Source: Nitrospirota bacterium (lineage in GTDB: Bacteria; Nitrospirota; Thermodesulfovibrionia; Thermodesulfovibrionales; Dissulfurispiraceae). From it: 64,000 bases of DNA. This document shows positions 26,384-36,276 of this stretch, one piece after another (within the stretch, counting starts at the first letter, position 1; each line of letters opens with the position of its first letter). Where the stretch lies: positions 120,304 to 184,303 of the forward strand of contig JBFMHE010000004.1 in assembly GCA_040752355.1 (NCBI GenBank). Direction: 5' to 3'. Below the pieces are notes generated by a model, which saw only the letters and a program-made list of their open reading frames with translations, did no database searches and had not been told where the DNA came from. The translations under genes were made by a program, and so were the position numbers.

Positions 26384-27373
26384 CTACACTGCGCTGGAGG
26401 CCGTCTGCTCCAGTTTTTTGAGGAGCTCGGCCTTTACCGCATCGAGGTCTCCCTCTATCGTGCACCCTGCGGCATTCTTGTGTCCGCCGCCGCCGAAGGA
26501 TTCGGCGATGCGGGCGACATTCACGCTGCCGCGGGATCTGAGGCTCACCTTGTAATAACGGTCGTCGATCTCTCTCAGGAGGATCGACATCCTCACCGTA
26601 CGCATCACGTTCGGAAACGAGACGAAGCTCTCGGTATCGTCGGGGGTGGTCCCCGTCTCCGCAAGCAGCCGTCTCGTCACCAGGGAGATCGCGATGCCGT
26701 CGACGAGCTCGAGCTCGCTCATCATTCTCGTGAAGAGCTTGAAGCGCCCCTCGGACCAGGTCTCGTTGATGGCCCTGTTGATGAGATGGGGCTGCGCCCC
26801 TGCCCCGGCGAGCGCTGCGGCGACGGCGAGCACCTCGGCGGACGTATTCTCATACCGGAAGTTGCCGGTATCGACGACTATGGCCGTGTAGAGATTGACG
26901 GCGACCGCTTCGGTCAGGGTGAGCCCGAGCGCTCTGACAAGATAGTGGATCATCATGCCGGTCGCTGCAACGGGCGGCACCACCCACCGGATATCGCCGA
27001 AGGTCCGCTCGGTCTCGTGGTGGTCGATGACCGCGGTCGTCGTGAACGTGAGCCCTGCGAGCGGGGACTTCTCCATGCCGGTGCGCCTGATCTCGTTGCA
27101 ATCGACGAGGATGAGGTTCTTGAACTGCGCGAGGTCGAGGGGGAGCGAGCGCGCCGCCTCGAAGGTCAGGAAGAGCTCCTGCTCGGGGAGGAACTCATAC
27201 TGCTCGGGCACGCGGTCCCGGCAGAGGAGAAGGGCGTCCTTGCCCATCTGCCGGAGCGCCAGCGCCAGTGCAGCGGCAGACCCGAGGGCATCGCCGTCGG
27301 GGTTCAGGTGCGTTACTATGAGGAACTTGTCTTCCTTCTTCAGGAAAGCGAGCAGCTCTTCAGGAGGATTCAT
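26384..27373 (-). CDS. nrnA: DHH/DHHA1 phosphoesterase NrnA-like
   Basis: The 329-residue protein has the DHH-family motifs NPDGDALGS, VDCNE, the DHH triad in VIDHHET, DTGNF, and the C-terminal DHHA1 GGGGHKNAAG. It should degrade nano-RNAs and dephosphorylate 3'-phosphoadenosine 5'-phosphate. ATG 27373 (MNPPEELLAFL) gives the usual N-terminus and overlaps the end of rbfA by 14 bases; the longer frame from 27415 adds 14 residues. The infB-rbfA-nrnA order is common and suggests co-transcription. It converges on the korA-like gene. Confidence 0.93.
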   Translation of the reverse strand: MNPPEELLAFLKKEDKFLIVTHLNPDGDALGSAAALALALRQMGKDALLLCRDRVPEQYEFLPEQELFLTFEAARSLPLDLAQFKNLILVDCNEIRRTGMEKSPLAGLTFTTTAVIDHHETERTFGDIRWVVPPVAATGMMIHYLVRALGLTLTEAVAVNLYTAIVVDTGNFRYENTSAEVLAVAAALAGAGAQPHLINRAINETWSEGRFKLFTRMMSELELVDGIAISLVTRRLLAETGTTPDDTESFVSFPNVMRTVRMSILLREIDDRYYKVSLRSRGSVNVARIAESFGGGGHKNAAGCTIEGDLDAVKAELLKKLEQTASSAV

Positions 27374-27773
27374 CGCCCCCGCCCTTCCGCTCCCGGTCAT
27401 CGCGCTCCTCGTCATGCTCTTCGGGCGACGTCTTCTCCTGGATCTCCCGGAGCAGACGGTCGATGCGGTCGCCGCGCGCTATGGAGGTATCGATCCTGAA
27501 TTCGAGGGAGGGGATCACCTTGACCCTCACCCGCTTCGCCACCTCGCTCCGGATGAGCCCCTTCGCCGCATTGAGGATCTCGACGGCCGCGGCCCTCTCT
27601 TCGTCCTTGAGCGTGCTGATGAAGACCCGCGCGATCTTCAGATCGTCCGACAGCTCGACATCCGTAACCGTGACGAACCCGAGCCGCGGGTCCTTCACCT
27701 TCTTCATGATGATGTCGGCTATCTCTTCGCGGAGGAGGATATTCAGTCGCTGTGATCGTTTGTATGGATGCAT
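27360..27773 (-). CDS. rbfA: 30S ribosome-binding factor A
   Basis: The 137-residue protein carries the RbfA KH-like fold: RLNILLREEIADII, VKDPRLGFVTVTDVELSDDL, FISTL, and RIRVKVIPSLEFRIDTSI-type segment, followed by a charged, probably disordered C-terminal tail (EEHDEERDDRERKGGGDESS). It helps mature the 16S rRNA 5' end. It lies downstream of infB, separated by about 240 bp of repeat-bearing DNA, and overlaps nrnA. Confidence 0.95.
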   Translation of the reverse strand: MHPYKRSQRLNILLREEIADIIMKKVKDPRLGFVTVTDVELSDDLKIARVFISTLKDEERAAAVEILNAAKGLIRSEVAKRVRVKVIPSLEFRIDTSIARGDRIDRLLREIQEKTSPEEHDEERDDRERKGGGDESS

Positions 27774-27862
27774 AAGCGTTTATAGCGTTATAGCGTTTGT
27801 CGCGTTCAGCGTTTATAGCGCTATAGCGTTATAGCGTTCATCGCGTTTATAGCGTAAAAGCA
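27774..27862. repeat. Tandem AGCGTTATAGCG/AGCGTTTATAGCG array
   Basis: About nine loosely repeated 9-10-bp units of GCGTTTATA, GCGTTATA and GCGTTCA type between rbfA and infB. The unit is largely self-complementary (GCGTTATAACGC). Further arrays of the same family are at 27969-28019, 30866-30913 and 58403-58528. Confidence 0.8.
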
Positions 27863-27968
27863 TGTTATAGTGATGGTTATTCATGGTTATTATAGCAACG
27901 CTAAAAGACCATAAGGGAGTCTTTCGGAGCTGACCGCTTCACGACAACTGACCCGATACCAACGTACT

Positions 27969-28019
27969 CTTGCGCGACAAACGCTATAACGCTATAAACG
28001 CTGAACGCGACGGACGCTA
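27969..28019. repeat. AACGCTATAACGCT array at the 3' end of infB
   Basis: Units CAAACGCTATAACGCTATAA and ACGCTGAACGCGACG in the orientation opposite to 27774-27862, ending at the infB stop. The two arrays could pair into a long hairpin of about 230 nt. Confidence 0.75.
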
Positions 28020-30476
28020 CAGTTTTGCGGCTATTTTCTCTATGACGTAGTTCTCGAGGATATCGCCGATCTTGAGGTCGTTGAAGTTCTCGACGGTGAT
28101 ACCGCACTCGTATCCTGTCTGTGCTTCCCGTATGTCCTCTTTGAAGCGTTTGAGAGAGGCGATCTTGCCCTCGTAGACGACAATGTTGTCCCTGATCACC
28201 CTGATGCCGTCGCTGGCCCGCTGTATCACGCCGTCGATCACGTAGCAACCCGCAATCGTGCCGATCCTCGATACATGGAAGAGCTGGCGCACCTCGGCCC
28301 TGCCGAGCACCTTCTCCTTGAGGGTCGGCTCGAGCAGTCCCTCGAGCGCCTTCTTCACATCCTCGATGGCGTCGTAGATGATGTTGTACAGCCGGATATC
28401 GACGCCCTCCCGCTCGGCGAGCTGGGAGGCCTTCAGCTCGGGCCGGACATTGAAGCCGATGATGATCGCGTTCGACGCCGCCGCCAGCATCACGTCGGAC
28501 TCGTTGATGCCGCCCACCGAGGCATGGATGACCCGCACCTTAACCTCGTGGTGGGTGATTCCCTCGAGGGCCTTCTTGATCGCCTCGACCGAGCCCTGCA
28601 CGTCTCCCTTGATGACGAGATTGAGCTCCCTGAGCTGGCCGTCCTTGATCTTCGCATAGAGCTCGTCGAGGGTCAGCTTCCGGTGCTTCGCGATCTCGGC
28701 GAGCCGCTGCTTCTGGAGGCGTGCGAGGGCGATCTGCCGCGCCTTCCGCTCGTCGTCCACGCTCGTGAACACATCGCCCGCAGTGGGCACCTCGGCGAAG
28801 CCGATCACCTCCACCGGCGTCGACGGCCCGGCCTCGGTGATCTTTCTTCCCGTATCGTCGATCAGCGCCCTGACGCGGCCCGAGGTCGTCCCGGCCACAA
28901 AAGCGTCGCCGATCCTGAGCGTACCGGCCTGAATGAGCACCGTCGCCACAGGGCCGCGGCCCCGGTCGAGCTTCGCCTCGATGATCGTGCCCCGGGCCTG
29001 GCGGTTGGGATTCGCCTTCAGCTCCATGACCTCGGCCTGGAGCAGGATCATCTCGAGGAGATGCTCGATGCCGATCCGCTGCTTTGCCGAGACCTCCACG
29101 AAGATGGTCTGGCCGCCCCACTCCTCGGATACCACGCCGTGCTCGGCGAGCTCGTTCTTCACCCGTGAGGGGTTCGCCTCGGGCTTGTCGATCTTGTTGA
29201 CCGCCACGACGATGGGGACATTGGCCGCCTTCGAATGGTCGATCGCCTCGATAGTCTGGGGCATCACCCCGTCATCGGCCGCCACCACGAGGACCACGAT
29301 GTCGGTCACCTTTGCGCCGCGCGCCCGGAGGGCGGTAAACGCCTCGTGGCCGGGCGTGTCGAGGAAGGTGATGTCCTTCCCCTGGAGCGATATCTTGTAC
29401 GCGCCGATATGCTGCGTGATGCCGCCCGCTTCAGTTTCGGTCACCTTCGTCTTCCGTATCGCGTCGAGGAGCGATGTCTTGCCGTGGTCGACATGGCCCA
29501 TGATCGTGACCACCGGCGGCCTCCACGAGAGCTTGGCCTGGTCTTCCGCGACCTCTTCGATGATATCGACCTGCTCTGCGGTGACGGACTCGACCTTGAT
29601 GCCGTAGCTCTCCGCGACGAGAAGCGCCGCGTCCATATCGACGGGCTGGTTGACCGTCGCCATGTAGCCCAGCTCCATCAGCTTCTTGATCACATCGGGG
29701 ATCTTCTGGCCGATCATCTCCGCGAAGACCTTGACCGTCGTCCCCTCCTCCAGCTTTATCGACTTCCTCCGGGGAGCGGTGATGGGCGGCGGCGCGGCAG
29801 GCTGGTCGAACTTCCTGGTGAACCGGTCCTTATACCTTTTGCCCGACTTCTGGTCGGCCCACTTCTTGGGCTCTATCTTCTTAATCGCCTGGAAGGCCTT
29901 CTGCATGGTCGGCTTGACCTTGATCTTCTCGACCTTCTCGACCTCGATATCCTTCTTGAAGCGGTCAGGGACCTTGAGCTCGGCCTCCTCGTACGCGGTA
30001 GCCGGAGCAGCAGCAGCCGTCACACCGGACGGTGCAGCCTCCTCTTCCGCAGGAACGGGAATCGGCTCGAGCGGCTTTATCACGGCAGGACGCTCTTTGT
30101 GTCTTTCGGCGGCAGGCGCCGGTTTTTCGGCCGCCGGCCTCTCGACCTTCTGCTTGTCGGCTATCCGCTTTTCGGGCTGGCCCGCAGGGGAGACTTCCGG
30201 CTTCCGGGCAGGCGCTTCTTTCTGCTCTTTTCTGGCAGGCTCCTCTTTGGCAGCCCGCTTTACCGGCGCCGGAGCAGCAGGCGCGCGCCTGGGCGGGGCC
30301 TGCTGCACCCCGAGGATCGCCCGTATCTTCTCCACCTCATCGGCGCTGAGCTTGACATTGGTCGTCCCCTTCTTGTAATCGATGTTCCGGAGCTCTCCCG
30401 CCGCCTTCACGACATCCGTCGCTTTTACTCCGAGCTCTCTCGCCAGTTCGGTGCTCTTGATTTCTTCACTCGACAT
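28017..30476 (-). CDS. infB: Translation initiation factor IF-2
   Basis: An 819-residue IF-2: N-terminal IF2N domain ([20 protein letters not shown]), a Pro/Ala/Glu-rich linker, a second N-terminal module, then the GTPase domain with [12 protein letters not shown] (about residue 325), DTPGHEAF and NKIDKP, and the C-terminal domains that bind initiator tRNA. ATG 30476 follows GGAGGAGAGAG; the longer frame from 30563 reads through a palindromic repeat. In many genomes infB follows nusA, but here the upstream neighbour is the divergent rpmB. Confidence 0.97.
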   Translation of the reverse strand: MSSEEIKSTELARELGVKATDVVKAAGELRNIDYKKGTTNVKLSADEVEKIRAILGVQQAPPRRAPAAPAPVKRAAKEEPARKEQKEAPARKPEVSPAGQPEKRIADKQKVERPAAEKPAPAAERHKERPAVIKPLEPIPVPAEEEAAPSGVTAAAAPATAYEEAELKVPDRFKKDIEVEKVEKIKVKPTMQKAFQAIKKIEPKKWADQKSGKRYKDRFTRKFDQPAAPPPITAPRRKSIKLEEGTTVKVFAEMIGQKIPDVIKKLMELGYMATVNQPVDMDAALLVAESYGIKVESVTAEQVDIIEEVAEDQAKLSWRPPVVTIMGHVDHGKTSLLDAIRKTKVTETEAGGITQHIGAYKISLQGKDITFLDTPGHEAFTALRARGAKVTDIVVLVVAADDGVMPQTIEAIDHSKAANVPIVVAVNKIDKPEANPSRVKNELAEHGVVSEEWGGQTIFVEVSAKQRIGIEHLLEMILLQAEVMELKANPNRQARGTIIEAKLDRGRGPVATVLIQAGTLRIGDAFVAGTTSGRVRALIDDTGRKITEAGPSTPVEVIGFAEVPTAGDVFTSVDDERKARQIALARLQKQRLAEIAKHRKLTLDELYAKIKDGQLRELNLVIKGDVQGSVEAIKKALEGITHHEVKVRVIHASVGGINESDVMLAAASNAIIIGFNVRPELKASQLAEREGVDIRLYNIIYDAIEDVKKALEGLLEPTLKEKVLGRAEVRQLFHVSRIGTIAGCYVIDGVIQRASDGIRVIRDNIVVYEGKIASLKRFKEDIREAQTGYECGITVENFNDLKIGDILENYVIEKIAAKL

Positions 30477-30524
30477 TCTGCTCTCTCTCCTCCCTATCTT
30501 CCGCTGCGTACCGCTTCGCGGGAA

Positions 30525-30577
30525 GTAAGAAGTAAGAGGTAGGAAGTATGGATTACTTCCCACCTCTTACTTCTTAC
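30525..30577. repeat. 24-bp near-perfect inverted repeat upstream of infB
   Basis: GTAAGAAGTAAGAGGTAGGA plus AGTA (30525-30548) and its complement (30554-30577) differ at one position, with a 5-nt loop. The arms are themselves built of GAAGTAA/GGAAGTA units. It lies between divergent infB and rpmB, so it is either in the infB leader or a mobile palindrome. Confidence 0.65.
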
Positions 30578-30664
30578 CAAATTTACTTGTAACATTACTC
30601 ATGAAATGTTATCATAAAAGACTTTTTATTGCAACGAACAAAGGGTTTCGAAAGGAGGAAAAGT

Positions 30665-30853
30665 ATGGCGAGCTGCTCTATCTGCGGCAAGACGAAGACG
30701 GTCGGCAACAACGTCAGCCACGCGAACAATAAAACGAAGCGCATCCTGGTGCCGAACGTCCAGAGGATCAGGATCTCGACCGACCACGGCACGAAGCGCG
30801 CCTACGTCTGCACCCGCTGCATTCGGTCCAAGAAAGTCGTCAAAGCGGTCTGA
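30665..30853 (+). CDS. rpmB: Ribosomal protein L28, zinc-binding form
   Basis: 62 residues from ATG 30665 after [32 protein letters not shown] is the L28 N-terminus, and two Cys pairs (CSIC and CTRC) mark the zinc-binding form. It is divergent from infB and followed by another AGCGTT repeat array. Confidence 0.95.
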   Translation: MASCSICGKTKTVGNNVSHANNKTKRILVPNVQRIRISTDHGTKRAYVCTRCIRSKKVVKAV

Positions 30854-30865
30854 CCGCGCTCGAGG

Positions 30866-30913
30866 GGTTATAGCGTTCAGCGCCCGGCGCTCAACGCTAT
30901 AACGCTCACCGCG
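30866..30913. repeat. AGCGTT/AACGCT repeat array downstream of rpmB
   Basis: TTATAGCGTTCAGCG, then GGCGCTCAACGCTATAACGC, forms an inverted pair around CCCGG. It has the same unit as the arrays at 27.8, 28.0 and 58.4 kb and could act as the rpmB terminator hairpin. Confidence 0.7.
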
Positions 30914-30921
30914 CCCATCCT

Positions 30922-31392
30922 ATGCACCGCGGCAGTCCGCTCTTCCTCTCCCTTCTCCGGGAGCTCGGCCTCGAGGACCGGTACAGGGTCGATACCCTCC
31001 AGCGCGAATGGTCCGCGCTCTTCGGCGAGCCGCTCTCGCTCCATACCTGTCCGTCCGGCCTGAAAGAGGGAGAACTGCTCGTCACCGTCGATTCCCCCCT
31101 CTGGCTGCAGCAGCTCAAATTCTTCAAGGAGGAGATGCTCAAGCGTCTTCAGTCCTTTGGCGTCCGCACCATCCGGTTCAGGCACGGCAGCATCTATGCC
31201 TCCCGCCGGCGCGGGCCGGGGCATACAGCGCCACAGTCATCGCCCCCCGCCCTTCCGTCCCGCCCTCTCGATGACGCCGACCGGACCTGGATAGAACAGA
31301 CCATCGCATCGATTGCTGATGAAGAGCTGCGGGAAACGCTCGCGAGGGCCATGGAAAAAGCGCTCAGCCGCCCGCGGCGTCCGCAGCGATAA
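30922..31392 (+). CDS. dciA: DUF721/DciA-like protein
   Basis: The 156-residue protein matches the DUF721 pattern: a basic/hydrophobic N-terminus, LQREWSALFGEPLSLHTCPS, and GELLVTVDSPLWLQQLKFFKEEMLKRL. DciA is the ancestral loader or partner of the DnaB replicative helicase. The C-terminal 60 residues are Pro/Arg-rich and variable. Followed by a bidirectional hairpin and convergent clpX. Confidence 0.8.
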   Translation: MHRGSPLFLSLLRELGLEDRYRVDTLQREWSALFGEPLSLHTCPSGLKEGELLVTVDSPLWLQQLKFFKEEMLKRLQSFGVRTIRFRHGSIYASRRRGPGHTAPQSSPPALPSRPLDDADRTWIEQTIASIADEELRETLARAMEKALSRPRRPQR

Positions 31393-31416
31393 CGGGGTTC
31401 CCGGCTCGAAATGAAC

Positions 31417-31461
31417 GAGGCGGAAGTGCCGGTGGCTGCAAACCCCGTGCGCTTCCGCCTC
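31417..31461. terminator. Hairpin between convergent dciA and clpX
   Basis: GAGGCGGAAG (31417-31426) and CTTCCGCCTC (31452-31461) form a 10-bp stem between the two stop codons, followed on the plus strand by TCTTGTTCT. Likely bidirectional. Confidence 0.6.
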
Positions 31462-31498
31462 TCTTGTTCTATCCTGTGGCGCTTTACGCTTAACGCGT

Positions 31499-32740
<1,242 letters not shown>

Positions 32741-32855
32741 AGGAACCTCCACCGCTTATCACGTCCGGCGCACCGACAAGAGCACGGCGCATACAGGATA
32801 TGCAGCTCATCGGCAAACGCCCGCGCAACGCTCTCCTGCACAACCCCGGTAATGA

Positions 32856-33455
32856 TTATTTCTTCTTCGCTTCCTTGACCGACGCAATGACGTCGTCCAC
32901 GATACCGTAGGCCTTCGCATCCTCTCCGGACATGAAGTAGTCGCGCTCGGTATCGACCTGTATCTTCTCGATCGGCTGTCCCGTATGCCGCTGGAGGATA
33001 TGGTTCAGCGTCTCTTTCATCTTCAGTATCTCCCGGGCATGGATCTCGACGTCCGAGGCCTGCCCGTAGAAGCCGCCGATCGGCTGGTGGATCATGACGC
33101 GGGAGTGCGGCAGCGCAAACCGCTTCCCTTTCGTCCCGGCGCCGAGCAGCAGGGCGCCCATGCTCGCCGCCTGGCCGATGCAGTAGGTGGCGATATCGGG
33201 CTTTACGTACTGCATCGTGTCGTAGATCGCGAGCCCCGCCGAAACCACGCCGCCCGGGGAATTGACGTAAATATGGATGTCCTTCTCGGGGTCTTCCGTC
33301 TGGAGGAAGAGCAGCTGCGCGATCACCACATTCGCCACATTATCGTCAATGGGCGTCCCGAGAAAAATGATCCGGTCTTTAAGGAGCCGCGAGTAGATAT
33401 CGTAAACCCGCTCGGTCCTCCCCGTCTGCTCAATTACAATGGGAACGATGCTCAT
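32856..33455 (-). CDS. clpP: ATP-dependent Clp protease proteolytic subunit
   Basis: 199 residues with the serine-protease triad: Ser in [11 protein letters not shown], His in SRVMIHQP, Asp in [13 protein letters not shown] oxyanion loop present. N-terminus [25 protein letters not shown] is typical. Starts 4 bp after tig. Confidence 0.97.
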   Translation of the reverse strand: MSIVPIVIEQTGRTERVYDIYSRLLKDRIIFLGTPIDDNVANVVIAQLLFLQTEDPEKDIHIYVNSPGGVVSAGLAIYDTMQYVKPDIATYCIGQAASMGALLLGAGTKGKRFALPHSRVMIHQPIGGFYGQASDVEIHAREILKMKETLNHILQRHTGQPIEKIQVDTERDYFMSGEDAKAYGIVDDVIASVKEAKKK

Positions 33456-33458
33456 GCA

Positions 33459-34706
33459 TTACTCTCCTTTTTCCGGTTTTGCCTTGCTCAGCAGAAGGGA
33501 AAGCACCTTGCGCTCGAAGACCGCGTGCTTCAAACCTTCGAGCGAGCCGTCCCTCGTCACATAATATTTTATAACATTTTCGGGGGAGATATAATACTTC
33601 TGGGCGATGCTGATAATCTCCTCCTTCAGATCGTCTTCCGAGACCGTCACGCCCTCTTTCTCTCCGATCAGGTCGAGCAGGATCGTCGCCCTGACGCTCT
33701 TTTCCGCCTGGGGCGTGAGCTCCTGGCGCAGCGCCTCGTCGGAGCGGTCGTCTTTGCCCGAGGCCCTGATGCCGGCGATCATCCCCTCCACTTCCGCTGC
33801 AAGCAGACTCTCGGGCGCCTCGACCTGGTGCGTCTCGAGGAGCCTGTCGAGGATTTCGCGCTGCTTCGCCCTGTCCGCATCCCTGTTCTTCGCTGCCAGG
33901 ATGTTCTCCCTGATCTTCGCCTTTACCTGGTCGAGACTCTCCATGCCCAGGTCCTTGGCAAAGTCGTCGTCGAGGGAGACGGCGACGCGCCGCTTGATGT
34001 CCTTGACAACCGTCTCGAACTTCGGCCGCTTGCCGGCAAACGGCGAGGGAGAATCGTCGGGGAAGCTCGCCTCGATCTCGAAAGGCCCGTCCTTTTTCTT
34101 CCCGATCAGGCCGTCGAAGAACTCCTGGGGATAGGGGCCGCTGCCGATTTTGACTACCACGTCCTTGGCGACGGTCTCTTCACCGTTCACCCTCGCCGTA
34201 TAATCGATGGTGACGAGGTCTCCCTGCTGCACCGCATCGTCCACCGCCTCGAAGGCGGCCCGCTCCTCGGCGATGTTGTTCAGCACCGCAGTGACCTCTT
34301 CCTCGGTCACCTCCACCGGCGCCTCTTTGACCGGGATATTCTCATACGTCAGGTTTTCGACGGCGGGCCTCACCTCTACCGTAACGGTCATCGAGAGCGG
34401 CCTGTTCCTCTGGAAATCGAAGGACTCCTCTACGGACGGCTGCGCCACCGGTACCAGCTGCGCCTCTTTCAGCGCCTTCTTGTACTCATCGGGGATGACC
34501 CGCTCGAGGACTTCGGCCTCGACCTCCCTGCCGAACTTCTTCTCGACGAGCGACATCGGCGCCTTGCCCGGCCTGAACCCCGGGAACTTGGCCCTCCTCT
34601 GCGCCTCGTTGAGCCCCTTCCGTATCTCCGCCTCGATCGCCTCTGCGGGAATCTCTATCTTAAGCCGTTTCTTTGTTGCCGACACATCCTCGAGAGCCTT
34701 TAACAC
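33459..34706 (-). CDS. tig: Trigger factor
   Basis: 415 residues: ribosome-binding N-domain with the FPGFRPGKAP signature, FKBP-type prolyl isomerase domain (GDLVTIDYTARVNGE, FFDGLIGKKK) and a helical C-terminal chaperone domain. It binds nascent chains at the ribosome exit. First gene of the tig-clpP-clpX operon. Confidence 0.96.
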   Translation of the reverse strand: MLKALEDVSATKKRLKIEIPAEAIEAEIRKGLNEAQRRAKFPGFRPGKAPMSLVEKKFGREVEAEVLERVIPDEYKKALKEAQLVPVAQPSVEESFDFQRNRPLSMTVTVEVRPAVENLTYENIPVKEAPVEVTEEEVTAVLNNIAEERAAFEAVDDAVQQGDLVTIDYTARVNGEETVAKDVVVKIGSGPYPQEFFDGLIGKKKDGPFEIEASFPDDSPSPFAGKRPKFETVVKDIKRRVAVSLDDDFAKDLGMESLDQVKAKIRENILAAKNRDADRAKQREILDRLLETHQVEAPESLLAAEVEGMIAGIRASGKDDRSDEALRQELTPQAEKSVRATILLDLIGEKEGVTVSEDDLKEEIISIAQKYYISPENVIKYYVTRDGSLEGLKHAVFERKVLSLLLSKAKPEKGE

Positions 34707-35316
34707 TTCTTCCTCCTCTATAATTTAGTGCTTGATTTTCAATCGTTTAGTCTAAACTTTCGGGTGGCTCTTTGTCAATTTTATAGCGGAGTGCAGATGC
34801 TGCCGGCGTATGGAAAGGCCCTTTCACGGATACGCGGTTCGGCTGTGGCGCGGAAGATGAGGGCTACGAGAGATGCTGCCTGCGGGACCGGCGAAAAGAT
34901 TCGGCCTGCCCCCTATGGTTTACTTCTATTGTACCACAGAATGCATGCAGGAGCATGCAGCGCACATGACAAACGAATTGCACGGGAAACGGGACAGGGC
35001 ATGGTATGCTCCGACACCTTTTCCATCCCGGCATACAAGCGCCCGGCAGCGCTCTTTGAGGGCAGGAATGCCAGGATGGAGAGATACGCCCCGGCAATAG
35101 TTACCCGATATCTTCAGGACTGAACACGAGGCGCACTGCCAGGATATCGAGACGTATTTCTCGAAGGGTAGAACAGTGCCCGTCTCGACGAGAAAGAAAA
35201 CCACAGAGGCACGGAGGGGATCAGGAGACGGTGCGCCGGAGACGCGGTGATGTGGAGTTTTTTCTTTTCTCCATGTCTCCGAGTCCCCGCGTCTCCGTGT
35301 CACTCAAGGCTTCAGC
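34707..35316. other. 610-bp intergenic region, no supported gene; repeats near its right end
   Basis: Reading frames on both strands lack ribosome-binding sites and recognisable protein features. At 35224-35302 GGAGAC, GGAGACGCGG and GATGTGGAG modules are mirrored by CTCCATGTCTCC and CGCGTCTCC, a low-complexity imperfect hairpin. The left 30 bp should include the tig promoter. Confidence 0.6.
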
Positions 35317-36240
35317 CTATTTACCCTTAGATATCATCTCTTCCAGCGCTTTTTCGAGAGCCTCGATCTGCCTCTGCTGCTCCTTGAGGGCTTCGACCAG
35401 CACTGCGGTGATTTTCTCATAGGAGACCGCCTTGTACCCCTCGGCATCGGTCTTCACCAGCTCGGGAATGACCTCCTCCACCTGCTGGGCAATAAAGCCG
35501 ATCTGCGATCCTGTCTCGAAGTTCTTCCCCTCTATATCCTGCCGCCATTCATAAGAGACCCCCTGAAGCTGAAGCACCTTATCGAGAGAGTTCTCTAGAG
35601 GCTGAACATTCTCTTTCCAGCGAATATCGGACCCTGCCCAGCCGCCGGTGGAATAGGCGGAGCCGTTGACGTGGAGGGTGTAGGAGGGGCTTAGCGTCCC
35701 AATACCGACCTTACCGGTTGCATCAATAACCATTCGGTCTGCATCAGCAAATGCATCATGAATTCGAAACAGCCTGGTCGTATTGGCGATCTGAGCGAAC
35801 ATACGCCATGTGGCGCCTGATACATTCGTATCAGAGAGACTGATAGAGGCCCCCGCACCCGAAACATGCAAAAGTGAAATCGGATTCGTCGTCCCGATAC
35901 CGACATTGCCTATCGCCGTCAACGTAATATGTCTTGCGTTTCCCGCCCCCAAGGTAATACCGCCATCCCCGCGCAGACCCATCTCAGTAGTACCGATCCC
36001 GCTGATAATGCCAGGTCCAACTCCCATAAATGCCCTGTTAGTTCCACCAGTCCGTAGGATAACATTGGGCTCAGTGGCATGATTGAGGGATATGCGGCCA
36101 TTGCCTTCCACGCTAAGGGCATTATCAGGACTCGTCGTCCCCACCCCCACCTTCCCATTCACAATCAAATCCCCATCTGCTGCATGCACATTTACTCCGA
36201 CAAGCATGAAGACAAACAATAATCCTAACAATCTTCTCAT
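35317..36240 (-). CDS. Exported protein with C-terminal S74 intramolecular chaperone domain
   Basis: The 307-residue protein has a signal peptide (RRLLGLLFVFMLVGVNVHA), repeated KVGVGTTSP / NVGIGTTNP / KVGIGTLSP segments that look like short triple-beta-helix repeats of phage-tail-fibre type, and a C-terminal peptidase S74 domain (SDIRWKENVQPLENSLDKVL, QIGFIAQQVEEVIPELV, KAVSYEKITAVLVEALKEQQ). S74 domains fold a trimeric fibre and then cut themselves off at the conserved Ser. GGAGGGAAGAG precedes ATG 36240. It follows the 898-residue surface protein by 36 bp. Probably a trimeric surface fibre, not a phage gene. Confidence 0.85.
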   Translation of the reverse strand: MRRLLGLLFVFMLVGVNVHAADGDLIVNGKVGVGTTSPDNALSVEGNGRISLNHATEPNVILRTGGTNRAFMGVGPGIISGIGTTEMGLRGDGGITLGAGNARHITLTAIGNVGIGTTNPISLLHVSGAGASISLSDTNVSGATWRMFAQIANTTRLFRIHDAFADADRMVIDATGKVGIGTLSPSYTLHVNGSAYSTGGWAGSDIRWKENVQPLENSLDKVLQLQGVSYEWRQDIEGKNFETGSQIGFIAQQVEEVIPELVKTDAEGYKAVSYEKITAVLVEALKEQQRQIEALEKALEEMISKGK

Positions 36241-36276
36241 CTCTCTTCCCTCCATTTCAATATCAATTTATACCGT

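Noticed and set aside
29235..30542. 435-codon plus-strand frame
   Set aside because: Antisense of infB; rich in Arg/Leu/Asp as expected for a complementary-frame artefact.
34728..35123. 131-codon plus-strand frame upstream of tig
   Set aside because: No ribosome-binding site or recognisable motif, unusual composition; treated as intergenic.
35317..36240. Prophage remnant suggested by the tail-fibre-like S74 protein
   Set aside because: The protein has a Sec signal peptide and no phage structural, integrase or lysis genes are nearby.
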